The position numbers were made by a program, and so were the translations under genes. From an uncultured Methanomassiliicoccus sp. (GTDB taxonomy: Archaea > Thermoplasmatota > Thermoplasmata > Methanomassiliicoccales > Methanomassiliicoccaceae): a stretch of DNA of 64,000 bases. The notes under the pieces are model-generated. The model saw only the letters and a list, made by a program, of their open reading frames with translations, was not told the DNA's origin and ran no database searches. The stretch covers positions 1-64,000 of the forward strand of contig CAJKRY010000001.1 of assembly GCA_905202485.1 (NCBI GenBank), written 5' to 3'. This document shows, one piece after another, positions 52,765-62,322 of this stretch (its first letter is position 1; the number at the start of each line of letters is the position of its first letter).

Positions 52765-53286
52765 TTACTTTGAACCAGGCTGGTTTTTAGTCCTGCTAAC
52801 ACCCATAGTGAGGCCAGTCCTTCCGTTGGACCGGGTTCTCTGACCGCGAACTTTCTGTCCCTGCTCGTGCCTGCGACCACGGTAGCATTTGATCATTTTC
52901 AGCCTGTTAATATCATCTTTATTCGTCAAGTCGAGGTTTTGACCATACAGGTGCATGTCCTCGCCTGTCTCAATGTCACACTGCCTGTTAATTGCCCAAG
53001 CAGGTGCGAATTCAATATAAGAATTCAATACATTTTCAATCTCAGCTGTCTGCTCTTCAGAAAGGTTTCCAAAGATTTCATCAGTTGGTATACCAGTTCT
53101 CTTTGCTACGATTCTAGCAACTCTGGCTCCAACTCCTTTGACGGACTGCAAACCCAAGATTATATTCTTGTTACCGTCCACATCTGTATTTAAGATACGG
53201 ACGATATAGCGGAAATTCTCATCCTTAGCCTGCTCATCAGACTTGGACTTCTTGTCCGCTTTCTTTGCTTTAGTTTCTTCTGCCAT
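52765..53286 (-). CDS. rpsM: Small ribosomal subunit protein uS13
   Basis: 173 residues, archaeal S13: RYIVRILNTDVDGNKNIILGLQSVKGVGARVARIV and GRRHEQGQKVRGQRTRSNGRTG near the C-terminus. A lysine/glutamate-rich N-terminal extension of about 25 residues precedes the conserved start. The first ribosomal gene of this operon. Confidence 0.95.
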   Translation of the reverse strand: MAEETKAKKADKKSKSDEQAKDENFRYIVRILNTDVDGNKNIILGLQSVKGVGARVARIVAKRTGIPTDEIFGNLSEEQTAEIENVLNSYIEFAPAWAINRQCDIETGEDMHLYGQNLDLTNKDDINRLKMIKCYRGRRHEQGQKVRGQRTRSNGRTGLTMGVSRTKNQPGSK

Positions 53287-53427
53287 TTTACTGCCTCATT
53301 TATTTTTCAAAAATCTGTGACATGTATAACATGTAGATTTATGAAGGGTTGCCGTTAGAATCGGTTTGCTATATAAGCATTACTATGCAATATTTTGCAT
53401 TTAAGCAATGCTGGCAAACCTCAATAT

Positions 53428-55209
53428 TCAAGCATATTGTTCTCCGACAACGGCTTTAATTCTGCGGACACCAGCACTGCTTGCTTCTTCCTTCTTAATT
53501 TTAAATCCGCCAATCTGAGAGGTATTCGTCACGTGAGGGCCTCCGCAGATCTCGCATGAAACGTCTCCGATTGTGTATACTTTGACCATGTCTCCGTATT
53601 TATCACCAAAGACTCCTTCAGCCCTGCGTTCTCTTGCATCGCCAAGGGTCATTTCTTCGCATACGACGTTTATACCGGCTTTGATAGCTTCGTTGACCAG
53701 CTTTTCAACTTCATCCAGTTCCTCCTTGGTCATTTTTCTTTCAAAGGAGAAGTCGAATCTTAAACGTTCAGCAGTGATGTTGCTTCCCTTCTGGTGCACA
53801 TCAGGTCCTAAAACTTTTCTTAATGCCGCACCCAGCAGGTGAGTGGCAGTATGCATCTTTGTCGTTTCTTCACTGGCGTCTGCCAGACCGCCTTTGAACT
53901 TCTGCATTGAACCAGCCCTGGAAATTTCCTGATGTTCCTTGAATAATTCTTCAAATTTGACGCTATCGACCTTAATGCCTTTCTCAGCAGCTAGTTCGAT
54001 TGTGAGATCCAGGGGGAATCCAAAAGAAGTGTAGAGTTTGAATGCATCTTCACCGCTCACGATTCCATTTTCGTCTATGCCTTCAAGAATACGTTCCGTA
54101 AGCCTGAGTCCCTGATCAAGGGTCTTTGTAAATTTAACGGCTTCATTTTGAAGCTGCTCCGCGATGAATGCTTTGTTTCTTTCAAGTTCAGGATATTCTC
54201 CAGAATATTCCCTTATGACTGTGTTGGCAATATCGATCATCGGCTCCCAGCCCATGCCTAGTTTCTGCATGTATCTGATTGTTCTTCTGATGAGTTTTCT
54301 GAGAACGTAACCTTGATCCAGATTGGAAGGTGCTACTCCTTTGTCATCACCCAGAATGAATACTGCCGCCCGCATATGATCAGCAATGATGCGAAATTCT
54401 CTTACAGAGTCTGCGTACTTAAGTCCAGAGGCATTTTCAATATCATTAATAATTGGAATAAAAAATTCAGTGTCATATACACTGGGAATATGCTCCAGTA
54501 CGCAGAGTGTACGCTCTAAACCCAGTCCTGTGTCAACATTCTGCTGCTTCAGTTTCTCATATTTGCCTTCAGCAGTTTTATTGTACTCCATGAACACATT
54601 GTTCCATATCTCAAGGTATCTGCCGCAGTGGCAGGAAGGTCCGCATTCATCAGAACATTTCGGCTTAGACTGATCAATATAAAATATTTCGGTATCCGGT
54701 CCGCAGGGACCCGTAACTCCAGCCGGACCCCACCAGTTGTCCTTTTTTCCGTAGAAGAAGATGTTATCGTCATTCATCCCCATGGATTTCCATATGGATA
54801 CTGTTTCTTCATCTCTCGGGGCATTTTCATCTCCGGCAAATGCCGTAACAGCAAGGTTGTCTGGATCAATACCTAAAACATTGACCAGAAAATCATAACT
54901 CATCTGGATAGATTCTTTTTTGAAATAGTCACCAAGTGACCAGTTTCCCATCATCTGAAACATAGTTAAATGAGATGCATCGCCTACCTCGTCTATGTCT
55001 CCAGTCCTTATACATTTCTGACAGTCAACAAGCCTCTTGCCTGCCGGATGTTTTTCCCCCAGAAGATAGGGAGCCAAAGGGTGCATCCCTGCAGTAGTAA
55101 ACAATACACTGGGATCGTTTTCTGGGATGAGTGAAGCGGATTGGATTTCCGTGTGACCTTTGTTTACGAAATAATCGATATACTTTCTCTTTAACTCATT
55201 AGCTTTCAT
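53428..55209 (-). CDS. alaS: Alanyl-tRNA synthetase, compact bacterial-like form
   Basis: 593 residues. The class II catalytic core begins MKANELKRKYIDYFVNKGH, continues PSVLFTTAGMHPLAPYLLGEKHP, DCQKCIRTGDIDEVGD and MMGNWSLGDYFKKE, which are bacterial-type signatures. The editing domain has HTATH near 458 and CGGPH near 558. The chain ends at AGVRRIKAVVGEQYA with a TGA at 53428, so the C-Ala domain that normally follows is absent. Most AlaRS proteins are about 850-900 residues. The gap to rpsM (141 bp) contains no C-terminal domain. Confidence 0.94.
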   Translation of the reverse strand: MKANELKRKYIDYFVNKGHTEIQSASLIPENDPSVLFTTAGMHPLAPYLLGEKHPAGKRLVDCQKCIRTGDIDEVGDASHLTMFQMMGNWSLGDYFKKESIQMSYDFLVNVLGIDPDNLAVTAFAGDENAPRDEETVSIWKSMGMNDDNIFFYGKKDNWWGPAGVTGPCGPDTEIFYIDQSKPKCSDECGPSCHCGRYLEIWNNVFMEYNKTAEGKYEKLKQQNVDTGLGLERTLCVLEHIPSVYDTEFFIPIINDIENASGLKYADSVREFRIIADHMRAAVFILGDDKGVAPSNLDQGYVLRKLIRRTIRYMQKLGMGWEPMIDIANTVIREYSGEYPELERNKAFIAEQLQNEAVKFTKTLDQGLRLTERILEGIDENGIVSGEDAFKLYTSFGFPLDLTIELAAEKGIKVDSVKFEELFKEHQEISRAGSMQKFKGGLADASEETTKMHTATHLLGAALRKVLGPDVHQKGSNITAERLRFDFSFERKMTKEELDEVEKLVNEAIKAGINVVCEEMTLGDARERRAEGVFGDKYGDMVKVYTIGDVSCEICGGPHVTNTSQIGGFKIKKEEASSAGVRRIKAVVGEQYA

Positions 55210-55268
55210 GGTTTTCGCAATCGGTGCAGTGTTAAAGATGTCTTAATTGTTTTGCAGGTTGCATTCGT

Positions 55269-56807
55269 TTAGGCTTCGTTTTGATTGTCGTTTTTAGCCT
55301 GCACTGGAGAATTGACTAAAGTAACGACAGTCTGCGGGAACGGAATCTCCACCCCTTCCTCTTTGAATCTCTGATTGATTCTTTCCCTCAGTTCAGACCT
55401 GACTCTCCATTCTTTCTTGAAATCATCTACATACACCCACAGAGCAAAGGTAATGGCGCTGTCATCAAAGGATGAAAGTCTTGTGTATGGAGACTGAGAC
55501 GGATTGTTGTTCACTACATCCAGGTGATGTCTGGCTATGTCCATGAGAATTTTATCAACTTTTTCAGGGTCTGTACCGTAGGATACACAGACTTCAACAG
55601 AAATGGCCCTGTGCCCGTCAGGCCTGGAGAGGTTTGTAACCTTGTTGCTGCACAGAAGAACATTTGGTATTACAACTATTTCATTATTGGTTGGGCTGTA
55701 TGCCCGTGTAGAACGGATTCCAACTTTTTCCACGTCGCATACTTCTCCAGTGCTCAGCATGATCCTCTCTCCAATTGTAAAAGGCCTGTCGACCATGATC
55801 TGGATTCCTGCAAATATGCTGTTGAATGTGTCCTGTGCTGCAAGTCCAATAACTAAGGAACCTATACCCAAACTGGCCAAAATTGCAGTGAAGCTTATAT
55901 TAAAATAATTAAGAAGCACAACAAATGCAATCAGCGGGATGAGAATTGTCCCCAGAGTATGCATGAATGGAACTAAAGCATCATCCAGTTCATTTTCAGT
56001 TTTGCTGGCCAGTTTGCGGGCAAAGTCAATAATGACGTCATTGTATACGCGGTAGGCTACCCAGGCATATAGTATAATGAAAAGTATCGTCAAAGTGTCA
56101 TTGATCTGGAAAATAGTATCGGCTGAGACTGAGAGTATCGTAAGAGAATTGACTAATGCATAGACAATAATCGTCAGAAACAGCGGCTTTTTAATTAACT
56201 TATAGATTTTAGGAATGACCTGCAGGCCAGATTTACTGAATATACGCTTAAATATGGTATCTACAGCAACTATTACAACTGCAGTCGTCCCGATCCAGAT
56301 CAATATTGTAAAAATAAAAGTCCAGATGGCAGTATTGAATGGCGCTGGCAGCGTGTTTTCCCAGAACAATATGCTATTCTCGGTAGATGCAATCAGCGAA
56401 GCAATATTGATCTCTACTTCCTTTGTATCTACAATGCTTCCAGAACTTGATGCCATATCGGTAAGGATGAAATTTACCGTAAGCGTAACAGTCTGTGTCG
56501 GAGTTGCTCTATCAGTATACAGCGTCACAGTGATATCTGCTGAATCTTTAGGTCCGAGAATCTGAGGTTTACTGTCTACAGCCGTCCTGAGGTGAGAATC
56601 ATTTCCAGAAAGTGAAGAATTTACCTCAAGTGCATAAGAAGTATCATCTGGATTATAAACAGTCCAAGTATAATTTGCGCTCTGCCCCGCTTCAACATCT
56701 GTAGTCTGCTGCCAGTCTCCGATGCCCGGATCAGCAGAAACTGCGGGCAGGAAAACTAAAGATGCAACACACACCAACAACAATGCAGAAGCAACTCGCG
56801 CATTCAT
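55269..56807 (-). CDS. MscS-family mechanosensitive channel with an external domain
   Basis: 512 residues. A signal peptide (MNARVASALLLVCVASLVFLPAVSA) leads to an external beta-rich domain (about 26-140, VTLTVNFILTD) rich in Thr/Ser, then several membrane helices. The MscS pore helix LASLGIGSLVIGLAAQDTFNSIFAGI is at about 318-345, followed by the cytoplasmic beta and alpha/beta domains (NNEIVVIPNVLLCSNKVTN, VEVCVSYGTDPEKVD). It releases solutes on osmotic downshift. The ATG at 56807 is used as it starts the signal peptide; a frame extension upstream to 56855 exists. Confidence 0.9.
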   Translation of the reverse strand: MNARVASALLLVCVASLVFLPAVSADPGIGDWQQTTDVEAGQSANYTWTVYNPDDTSYALEVNSSLSGNDSHLRTAVDSKPQILGPKDSADITVTLYTDRATPTQTVTLTVNFILTDMASSSGSIVDTKEVEINIASLIASTENSILFWENTLPAPFNTAIWTFIFTILIWIGTTAVVIVAVDTIFKRIFSKSGLQVIPKIYKLIKKPLFLTIIVYALVNSLTILSVSADTIFQINDTLTILFIILYAWVAYRVYNDVIIDFARKLASKTENELDDALVPFMHTLGTILIPLIAFVVLLNYFNISFTAILASLGIGSLVIGLAAQDTFNSIFAGIQIMVDRPFTIGERIMLSTGEVCDVEKVGIRSTRAYSPTNNEIVVIPNVLLCSNKVTNLSRPDGHRAISVEVCVSYGTDPEKVDKILMDIARHHLDVVNNNPSQSPYTRLSSFDDSAITFALWVYVDDFKKEWRVRSELRERINQRFKEEGVEIPFPQTVVTLVNSPVQAKNDNQNEA

Positions 56808-56874
56808 CAAGTCTGTACCATCATATCGGTTAAAAGGTTTACTCTTCAGGATCATTTCTGAAGAGACTGATTGT

Positions 56875-57168
56875 TTATTCAGATTTGTCTTTTGAACGAC
56901 TTTTCTTTTCCTGATCCAGTTTGTGATATTTTATCAGAACTTTTCCAATCCAGACAGTAGCTACAACGGCAATGATCGTGACAAGAATGGCATAAATCAT
57001 CATTCCCACTAAATCATCTGAGGTATCGAAGATTTTTGCAATCAAGGCCTTGATGGCTTCGTTCCAAGCCAAAGCGGCTACTAATGCAAAGGCTGCAGTT
57101 ATCAGACTAGCCACTGTTTCTACCATAATAGTTCCAGTGCTCTTACCTTCATCATATTCAATTGCCAT
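56875..57168 (-). CDS. DUF5654-family small membrane protein
   Basis: 97 residues with two membrane helices (about 16-44 and 52-81), the first with AAFALVAALAWNEAIKALI, the family's core, and a lysine/serine-rich C-terminus. Function unknown. It lies upstream of the MscS gene on the same strand, 67 nt before the channel's open frame, so a joint transcript is plausible. Confidence 0.72.
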   Translation of the reverse strand: MAIEYDEGKSTGTIMVETVASLITAAFALVAALAWNEAIKALIAKIFDTSDDLVGMMIYAILVTIIAVVATVWIGKVLIKYHKLDQEKKSRSKDKSE

Positions 57169-57563
57169 AGTAATACACCCATACGTGTTATTGCAGGGTT
57201 GTATAAGTCATTCATCAATATAAATATTATAAGCACTTTACATCACACAACGTATGAGCAGGTTAAAGGGCTATTCATACGACATTCGTTCATTAATTTG
57301 TGATTTCGTAGGTTATTCATTCATAATTTCACATATTCAGATCGTATTCATCTAATGAAGTATTACATACAAATGTTCATAAAACTTGCAGATATGTAGA
57401 CATATACATCTAATACTCAGAGATCATAGTATATATGTAAATGATTATCAATATTTATTAGACATGTGATTGATATAGTCAAATAGAATAATATGGCAAA
57501 TTCTTAACTACCACATCACAATACCTCTCCATCCGTTTTACGGAATTACATAGAGGTGTATCA
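57169..57563. other. Long AT-rich region before the glutamate-synthase-type gene
   Basis: 395 bp, strongly AT-rich, with repeated ATTCAT/TTCAT motifs. It separates divergent genes and must contain the plus-strand promoter; I could not place a single convincing box. No ORF, RNA gene or long hairpin. Confidence 0.5.
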
Positions 57564-59177
57564 GTGATTTCAATTGAAAATGCACGATCTACAACAGGTA
57601 CAAAATGCAGAGAGAAGGATATCAGCCCCATTTCGGGAATGTGCCCGCTCTGCATTGAAGAATGCAATGTTGTATGTGAAGTAGGTAAATCAGCATTCAG
57701 AGGAAGAGAAGTCCTCTATCCCAGCAATGAATATTTTGGTCACAGTACAGCTGCTTCCAATAAAAATTATATGATCGACTGGTCTCATTTCCAGATACTT
57801 GCAGAATTGCTGGGTGCTCAGGGAATCGAAGCTAACCCGGATGTAGCATTTTTTGAGAATTCTGACGTAACAACCCAGGTAGCTACCCATTCTAAAAAAC
57901 CAATAGACCTCAAAGTACCCCTGGTAATTGCAGGACTGGGTTCTACAGATGTAGCAAAAAGAAACTGGAAAGGAATGGCAATGGGCGCGGCCATGTCCGG
58001 CATAATTGAAACAATCGGCGAGAATGTCTGCGGCATGGATAAAGAGTCTATATACACCAACGGCAAAGTTTCAAAATCACCGGACATGATGGGTAGAATC
58101 TCTGACTTCCGCGAACTATGGGACGGAAAACACGGAGACATAGCAGTCCAGACAAATGTAGAAGACCAGCGTGGCGGCGTTGATGAATATGCAATATCCA
58201 ACTTAGAAGTCAACATCATCGAGCGCAAATGGGGTCAGGGTGCAAAAGCAATCGGCGGAGAAGTCCGTCTTACTACGTTAGAACGTGCACTTGAACTCAA
58301 GAAACGCGGTTACATAGTAATGCCTGACCCTGAAGACCCGATGGTTCAGGAAGCATTCAAAGCAGGCGCTATAAAAACATTCGAAAGGCACAGCAGAGTG
58401 GGATTCCCGGCTCATGAAAGCTTTGTTGAGGACATTGAAAAACTCCGTGAAAAAGGTGCAAAATATGTATTCTTGAAAACCGGCGCATACCGTCCAGAAG
58501 TAGTAGCTTTCACCATGAAAGCTGCCTCTGAAGCTAAAATCGATATGCTGACGTTTGACGGAGCAGGCGGCGGAACGGGTATGAGCCCTGTGCCGATGAT
58601 GAATGAGATGTCTACACCGACAGTTCACCTAGAAGCCCAGGTTCTTATGTGTGCAGAGATCATGAGAAAGAAAGGCAAGTTCGTACCTGACATCTGTTTT
58701 GCAGGCGGATTTACCAATGAGACACAGATGTTCAAATCAATGGCAATGAGCAATCTGGGAGACGGCCCGATCGTAAAAGCAATCGCTATGGCTAGATCCC
58801 CTCTGACTGCAGTAATGAAATCACAGTACTTTGCCAGACTTGCAGAAACAGGAAAACTCCCAGCCCAGTTTGCTAACGGATACGGAGATGACCCACACAA
58901 ATTCTTCATGCTTTCATCTCAGATTCAAAAGAAATATCCAGACAAAAAAGTCGGAGTGGATATACCATGGGGAGCTGTCGGTCTTTACACTTATTTCACA
59001 GACCGTATCGGAGAAGGACTGAAACAGCTCATGGCCGGATCCAGAAAGTTCAAACTAGAATGTCTTGCCCGCGATGATATCGCTTCACTGAGCGAAGTAG
59101 CTGCGAGAATCACTGGAATTGAAACTTTTGACCAGATGGCTAAAAGAGTTATTCCAGGAATGTTAGAGTGCTGGTAA
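57564..59177 (+). CDS. Archaeal FMN-binding glutamate-synthase-type protein
   Basis: 537 residues. An N-terminal Cys-rich segment (CREKD..CPLCIEECNVVC, residues 15-38) precedes the large FMN-binding (beta/alpha)8 domain of glutamate synthase: VPLVIAGLGSTDVAKRNWKG, TFDGAGGGTGMSPVPMM near residue 332 and FAGGFTNETQMFKSMAM near 374. It lacks the glutaminase and GXGXG domains of full GltB. Archaeal relatives are usually annotated as glutamate synthase subunits, though substrates are not proven. The start is GTG 57564 with GAGGTG 5 nt upstream. Confidence 0.88.
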   Translation: MISIENARSTTGTKCREKDISPISGMCPLCIEECNVVCEVGKSAFRGREVLYPSNEYFGHSTAASNKNYMIDWSHFQILAELLGAQGIEANPDVAFFENSDVTTQVATHSKKPIDLKVPLVIAGLGSTDVAKRNWKGMAMGAAMSGIIETIGENVCGMDKESIYTNGKVSKSPDMMGRISDFRELWDGKHGDIAVQTNVEDQRGGVDEYAISNLEVNIIERKWGQGAKAIGGEVRLTTLERALELKKRGYIVMPDPEDPMVQEAFKAGAIKTFERHSRVGFPAHESFVEDIEKLREKGAKYVFLKTGAYRPEVVAFTMKAASEAKIDMLTFDGAGGGTGMSPVPMMNEMSTPTVHLEAQVLMCAEIMRKKGKFVPDICFAGGFTNETQMFKSMAMSNLGDGPIVKAIAMARSPLTAVMKSQYFARLAETGKLPAQFANGYGDDPHKFFMLSSQIQKKYPDKKVGVDIPWGAVGLYTYFTDRIGEGLKQLMAGSRKFKLECLARDDIASLSEVAARITGIETFDQMAKRVIPGMLECW

Positions 59178-59366
59178 ACACCACTCCAAACTTCTTCCAA
59201 TTTTTTCCTTTCTTTTATAAAATGTATTTTGTTTTTATTTAGAATTCATTTTCACAAAAAAATACATTGATTTATGAATGCGAATATTTGTGAAATGATG
59301 AACAACTGATTAAAAATGATTTTAGTCCGTCGCAACATGCGTGTTGGCGAGCGGAAAATTCTTCAT

Positions 59367-59951
59367 TTAGAGCAGATCTAAAGCTGCAGTTACTGCGCCC
59401 TCTTCAGCCAACTCTAATTCTGCAGATGTTCCGATGATTATAATGTCATCATTCTCTAAATCAAAAAGTTTGTTGAGTGTTGAAGCTGTATCAGGATAAA
59501 CACTTTCCAGATCTATTCCCCCAGGAATCTGAAGTTTGTCGTCTTTAACAAGCACTGTTGTGGCCCCGTCAGCACCGGCAATCATTGCACGGTCGCGCTG
59601 TTCCATTCCAGAGCCGATCTTGTCTACAACGCCTTTGACCTGTACTGCCACTCCTTTCCTGCCATGCACAAGATCAGATTCGCCCAGAGTATATATCTGG
59701 AGGGGAATGGTATTAAAGAATTCACTCCCTTTTTTGGTGATCTTTATCCCTGTTTGTTTAACGTCAATATATCCCTTTTCACGAATACATTCTACGATAG
59801 TACGCATGCTGCCTTCGCCAACGCCTACCTTGTCTGCCAACTGCTTTCTACCCTTGCGGGTACCGTCAGAAAGCACGGAAAGAGTCTTGTACACGTGATA
59901 ATCTGTGAAACGGTGCAGCGGTCCATACTTCGGACGTTCTATTAGTTTCAT
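59367..59951 (-). CDS. DUF4443-like protein with N-terminal winged helix
   Basis: 194 residues. The N-terminal winged helix (HRFTDYHVYKTLSVLS, GRKQLADKVGVGEGSMRTIVECIREKGYIDVK) is followed by a C-terminal domain with VAVQVKGVVDKIGSGMEQRDRAMIAGADGATTVLV. This combination fits an archaeal DUF4443-type regulator. The ligand and targets are unknown. ATG 59951 is preferred over a TTG at 59969. It lies immediately upstream-opposite to the FMN enzyme's terminus (convergent). Confidence 0.65.
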   Translation of the reverse strand: MKLIERPKYGPLHRFTDYHVYKTLSVLSDGTRKGRKQLADKVGVGEGSMRTIVECIREKGYIDVKQTGIKITKKGSEFFNTIPLQIYTLGESDLVHGRKGVAVQVKGVVDKIGSGMEQRDRAMIAGADGATTVLVKDDKLQIPGGIDLESVYPDTASTLNKLFDLENDDIIIIGTSAELELAEEGAVTAALDLL

Positions 59952-60034
59952 TGAATAGTAATATGGCAATAAGTAATATAGAACTACCGGTGAAAATTAA
60001 TCTAAATCATAACGCAAATATGTGAGAAAAAATT

Positions 60035-60943
60035 TCATTCTGAGAAATTCACTTTGAAAGTATAGAAGTCGTAAGCAGCGGTGGTATCGGGAAAAATCTT
60101 TCTTGCTTCTGACTCGATCTCCTCTAAATCTTCATATCTGTTGGAAAAATGAGTTAGAATCAGCTTCTTCGCGCCTGCTTTTTTAGCAATCTCTGCAGCA
60201 GCAGCTGATGATGAATGCCCGAACTCAAGACCACGGTCTGCCAGATCTGCCATGACAGTGGCTTCATGAATCATAACGTCGCAGCCTTCGGCCTCTTCTG
60301 CAAAGAGATCGGTCGGTCTAGTATCCCCCGAATATGCTAATTTTCTTCCTCTTCTGGGAGGTCCCATAACCATTGAAGACTCAATGGTCCTGCCATTCAC
60401 CACAATGCTCTTTCCGCTCTGAAGCCTGCCATAAAGCGGACCTTCTGGTATTCCCAGCTCTTTTGCCGCAGATTTGGAAAACTTTCCTGCACGTTGCCGC
60501 TCCTGAACAATGAATGAAACTGCTGGCACTGTGTGATCTGCTTCTACTGCTTTAATCGTCAATCCAGAAGAGTTTACAGAATCACCTGGATTCATCTCAT
60601 ATACATTGATTTCATAATCTGGATTGAAATACCCCAAAGATAAGGATGAGTTTATGAGATCAACGGTACCGGAAGGGCCGAAAACAGAAAGAGGGTCGGT
60701 TCTTCCAGACAGATTCATGGACTGAATTAATCCCGGTATGCCAAGAACATGATCCCCGTGAAGATGAGTTATAAAAATTGAGCTGATTTTCATGAATGAT
60801 AGAGATGCACTCATGAACTGCCTTTGAGTTCCTTCTCCGCAGTCAAAGAGAAGTATATCCCTTCCGTACTGAAGAGCTATTGCACTTACTCCTCTTTGAG
60901 GAGAAGGAAGACCTCCACCAGTGCCCAGAAAAGTTAGATTCAT
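60035..60943 (-). CDS. rnz: Ribonuclease Z (tRNA 3'-processing)
   Basis: 302 residues, metallo-beta-lactamase fold: FLGTGGGLPSPQRG at the N-terminus, the metal motif THLHGDHVLGIPGL near 60, YSGDTRPTD near 209 and LTHFSNRYEDL near the C-terminus. It removes 3' trailers from tRNA precursors, although the two tRNA genes here already encode CCA. ATG 60943 is chosen; the frame is open to a TTG at 60964. It lies 10 nt after the stop of the small zinc-finger gene. Confidence 0.93.
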   Translation of the reverse strand: MNLTFLGTGGGLPSPQRGVSAIALQYGRDILLFDCGEGTQRQFMSASLSFMKISSIFITHLHGDHVLGIPGLIQSMNLSGRTDPLSVFGPSGTVDLINSSLSLGYFNPDYEINVYEMNPGDSVNSSGLTIKAVEADHTVPAVSFIVQERQRAGKFSKSAAKELGIPEGPLYGRLQSGKSIVVNGRTIESSMVMGPPRRGRKLAYSGDTRPTDLFAEEAEGCDVMIHEATVMADLADRGLEFGHSSSAAAAEIAKKAGAKKLILTHFSNRYEDLEEIESEARKIFPDTTAAYDFYTFKVNFSE

Positions 60944-60953
60944 GATAGACCAA

Positions 60954-61148
60954 TCATCTTCCAAGAGATTCCAGAAGACGGTCTGTTTTTGTAGCTTTCT
61001 TCAGCTCTTTGTTGTGCTCTTTGCAGAGGTGCACCCTTTTTGCTTTGTCATTGGCCGGTTTAAGACCTGCTTGGGTACACACTTTGGCGGAGTACGATTT
61101 TACAGCAGGTGCAGAACATCCTTCAATTCCGCATGTGTCTTCAGACAT
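60954..61148 (-). CDS. Small Cys/His-rich (zinc-finger-like) protein
   Basis: 64 residues. Four cysteines and a histidine (CGIEGC near residue 6, VCTQAG near 24, HLCKEHNKELKKA near 41) suggest a treble-clef or zinc-ribbon-like fold, followed by a lysine-rich helix. No named family recognised. It precedes rnz in the same direction (stop to rnz ATG about 10 nt), so it may be co-expressed. Confidence 0.7.
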   Translation of the reverse strand: MSEDTCGIEGCSAPAVKSYSAKVCTQAGLKPANDKAKRVHLCKEHNKELKKATKTDRLLESLGR

Positions 61149-61303
61149 GCATAACGCATTCTCGTTAAAATCTATATAACTTTCGTGAGTCTTTTCTCTT
61201 TAAAGCCAGTCGCCTCCACCATCGCAGATAGTTTCAGACATATTTCATGCCGATGGAAAATTAATTCGGACACCAGAGCAGAGATTGTCCAGCACCCGGA
61301 TAA

Positions 61304-62263
61304 TTATAGGAAGATTGTCTTGATCACCAGAACAATTACTGTTAGAAAAGCTATACTAGTAGTCATAAACATAAACTTTGTCAAAGGACGCCAGTATTTC
61401 ACATCATCATCAATTTTTAATTCCTTCATAGCTTTAAGCGGCAGCAACAGAGATAAGAAGAGAAGAATGAAATAAGGATCAGTGACGACAGCTGCTGCAA
61501 CCATCAGATAAACCATTAAAATCAATGTCCATTCGATCTTTGGAAGGTTCTGCAGACCAAATCTTACTACTAAATTTTTTTCGCCCATTGCGATATGAGC
61601 ATCGTAGCCTGGAACTTCATCAGCTATGCGCATCAGCATGGCCCCGAAGCCTATTGCCAGAGATATGAAGAAAAAAGTAATGTTAAATTGGTTTGTTATC
61701 ACAAAAAATGAAAAGAACGGTATACAGAAGAAAGACAGCAGAACATCTATTTCCCCGAACCCTCTGGCTCCCAGATTAACAGGTGGAAGCGTATAAAGAA
61801 TGCATAAAAGCAGTGCAACAGCACCTAAAATGAGGGAAATTATTCCAGATAAATAGATAATTGGAATAGAAACTATCACAGCACAGGCGATGATTGCAAT
61901 CATCAGCATCTTTCCCTGCTTGTCCGTAATTATGCCGCGATCGAGGGAATTTCCCGCCCAGTATACCTTTCCATCAGTCAGGCGTTTCATCTGCTGCATG
62001 AAATCTTCATCATCCAGACATTTAAATCTGAGTTTGTCAACACCGCTTCTATGATCAAAATAATCATTTGAGAAATTTACAAGCAGTGCCAGAAAGAAAA
62101 CGTCCAGCGGAATGAGCAGCGCCAACAGCCATTCACCGGACATTGTCATGGCAAATGCCACTCCGGCTACTGATGCCATTACAAAAGGCAGAGTGTACGC
62201 AATTCTCAGCACCTCTTTAGCCTTCCAGGCAATACTGTGATCACAGCTGTTTACGGTCTCCAT
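61304..62263 (-). CDS. UbiA-family prenyltransferase
   Basis: 319 residues with about nine membrane helices. The first Asp-rich motif is VNFSNDYFDHRSGVDK near residue 65; the second lies near residue 215 (RIADEVPGYDAHIAMGEKNL). These bind the diphosphate of a prenyl donor through Mg2+. Possible products are archaeal quinone-like or lipid intermediates; the acceptor is not determinable. Single gene. Confidence 0.86.
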   Translation of the reverse strand: METVNSCDHSIAWKAKEVLRIAYTLPFVMASVAGVAFAMTMSGEWLLALLIPLDVFFLALLVNFSNDYFDHRSGVDKLRFKCLDDEDFMQQMKRLTDGKVYWAGNSLDRGIITDKQGKMLMIAIIACAVIVSIPIIYLSGIISLILGAVALLLCILYTLPPVNLGARGFGEIDVLLSFFCIPFFSFFVITNQFNITFFFISLAIGFGAMLMRIADEVPGYDAHIAMGEKNLVVRFGLQNLPKIEWTLILMVYLMVAAAVVTDPYFILLFLSLLLPLKAMKELKIDDDVKYWRPLTKFMFMTTSIAFLTVIVLVIKTIFL

Positions 62264-62322
62264 AACCCACCGTAATTATGGGAGACAATATAACAATAAC
62301 GGAAAGATTTGATCGTGAAGTT

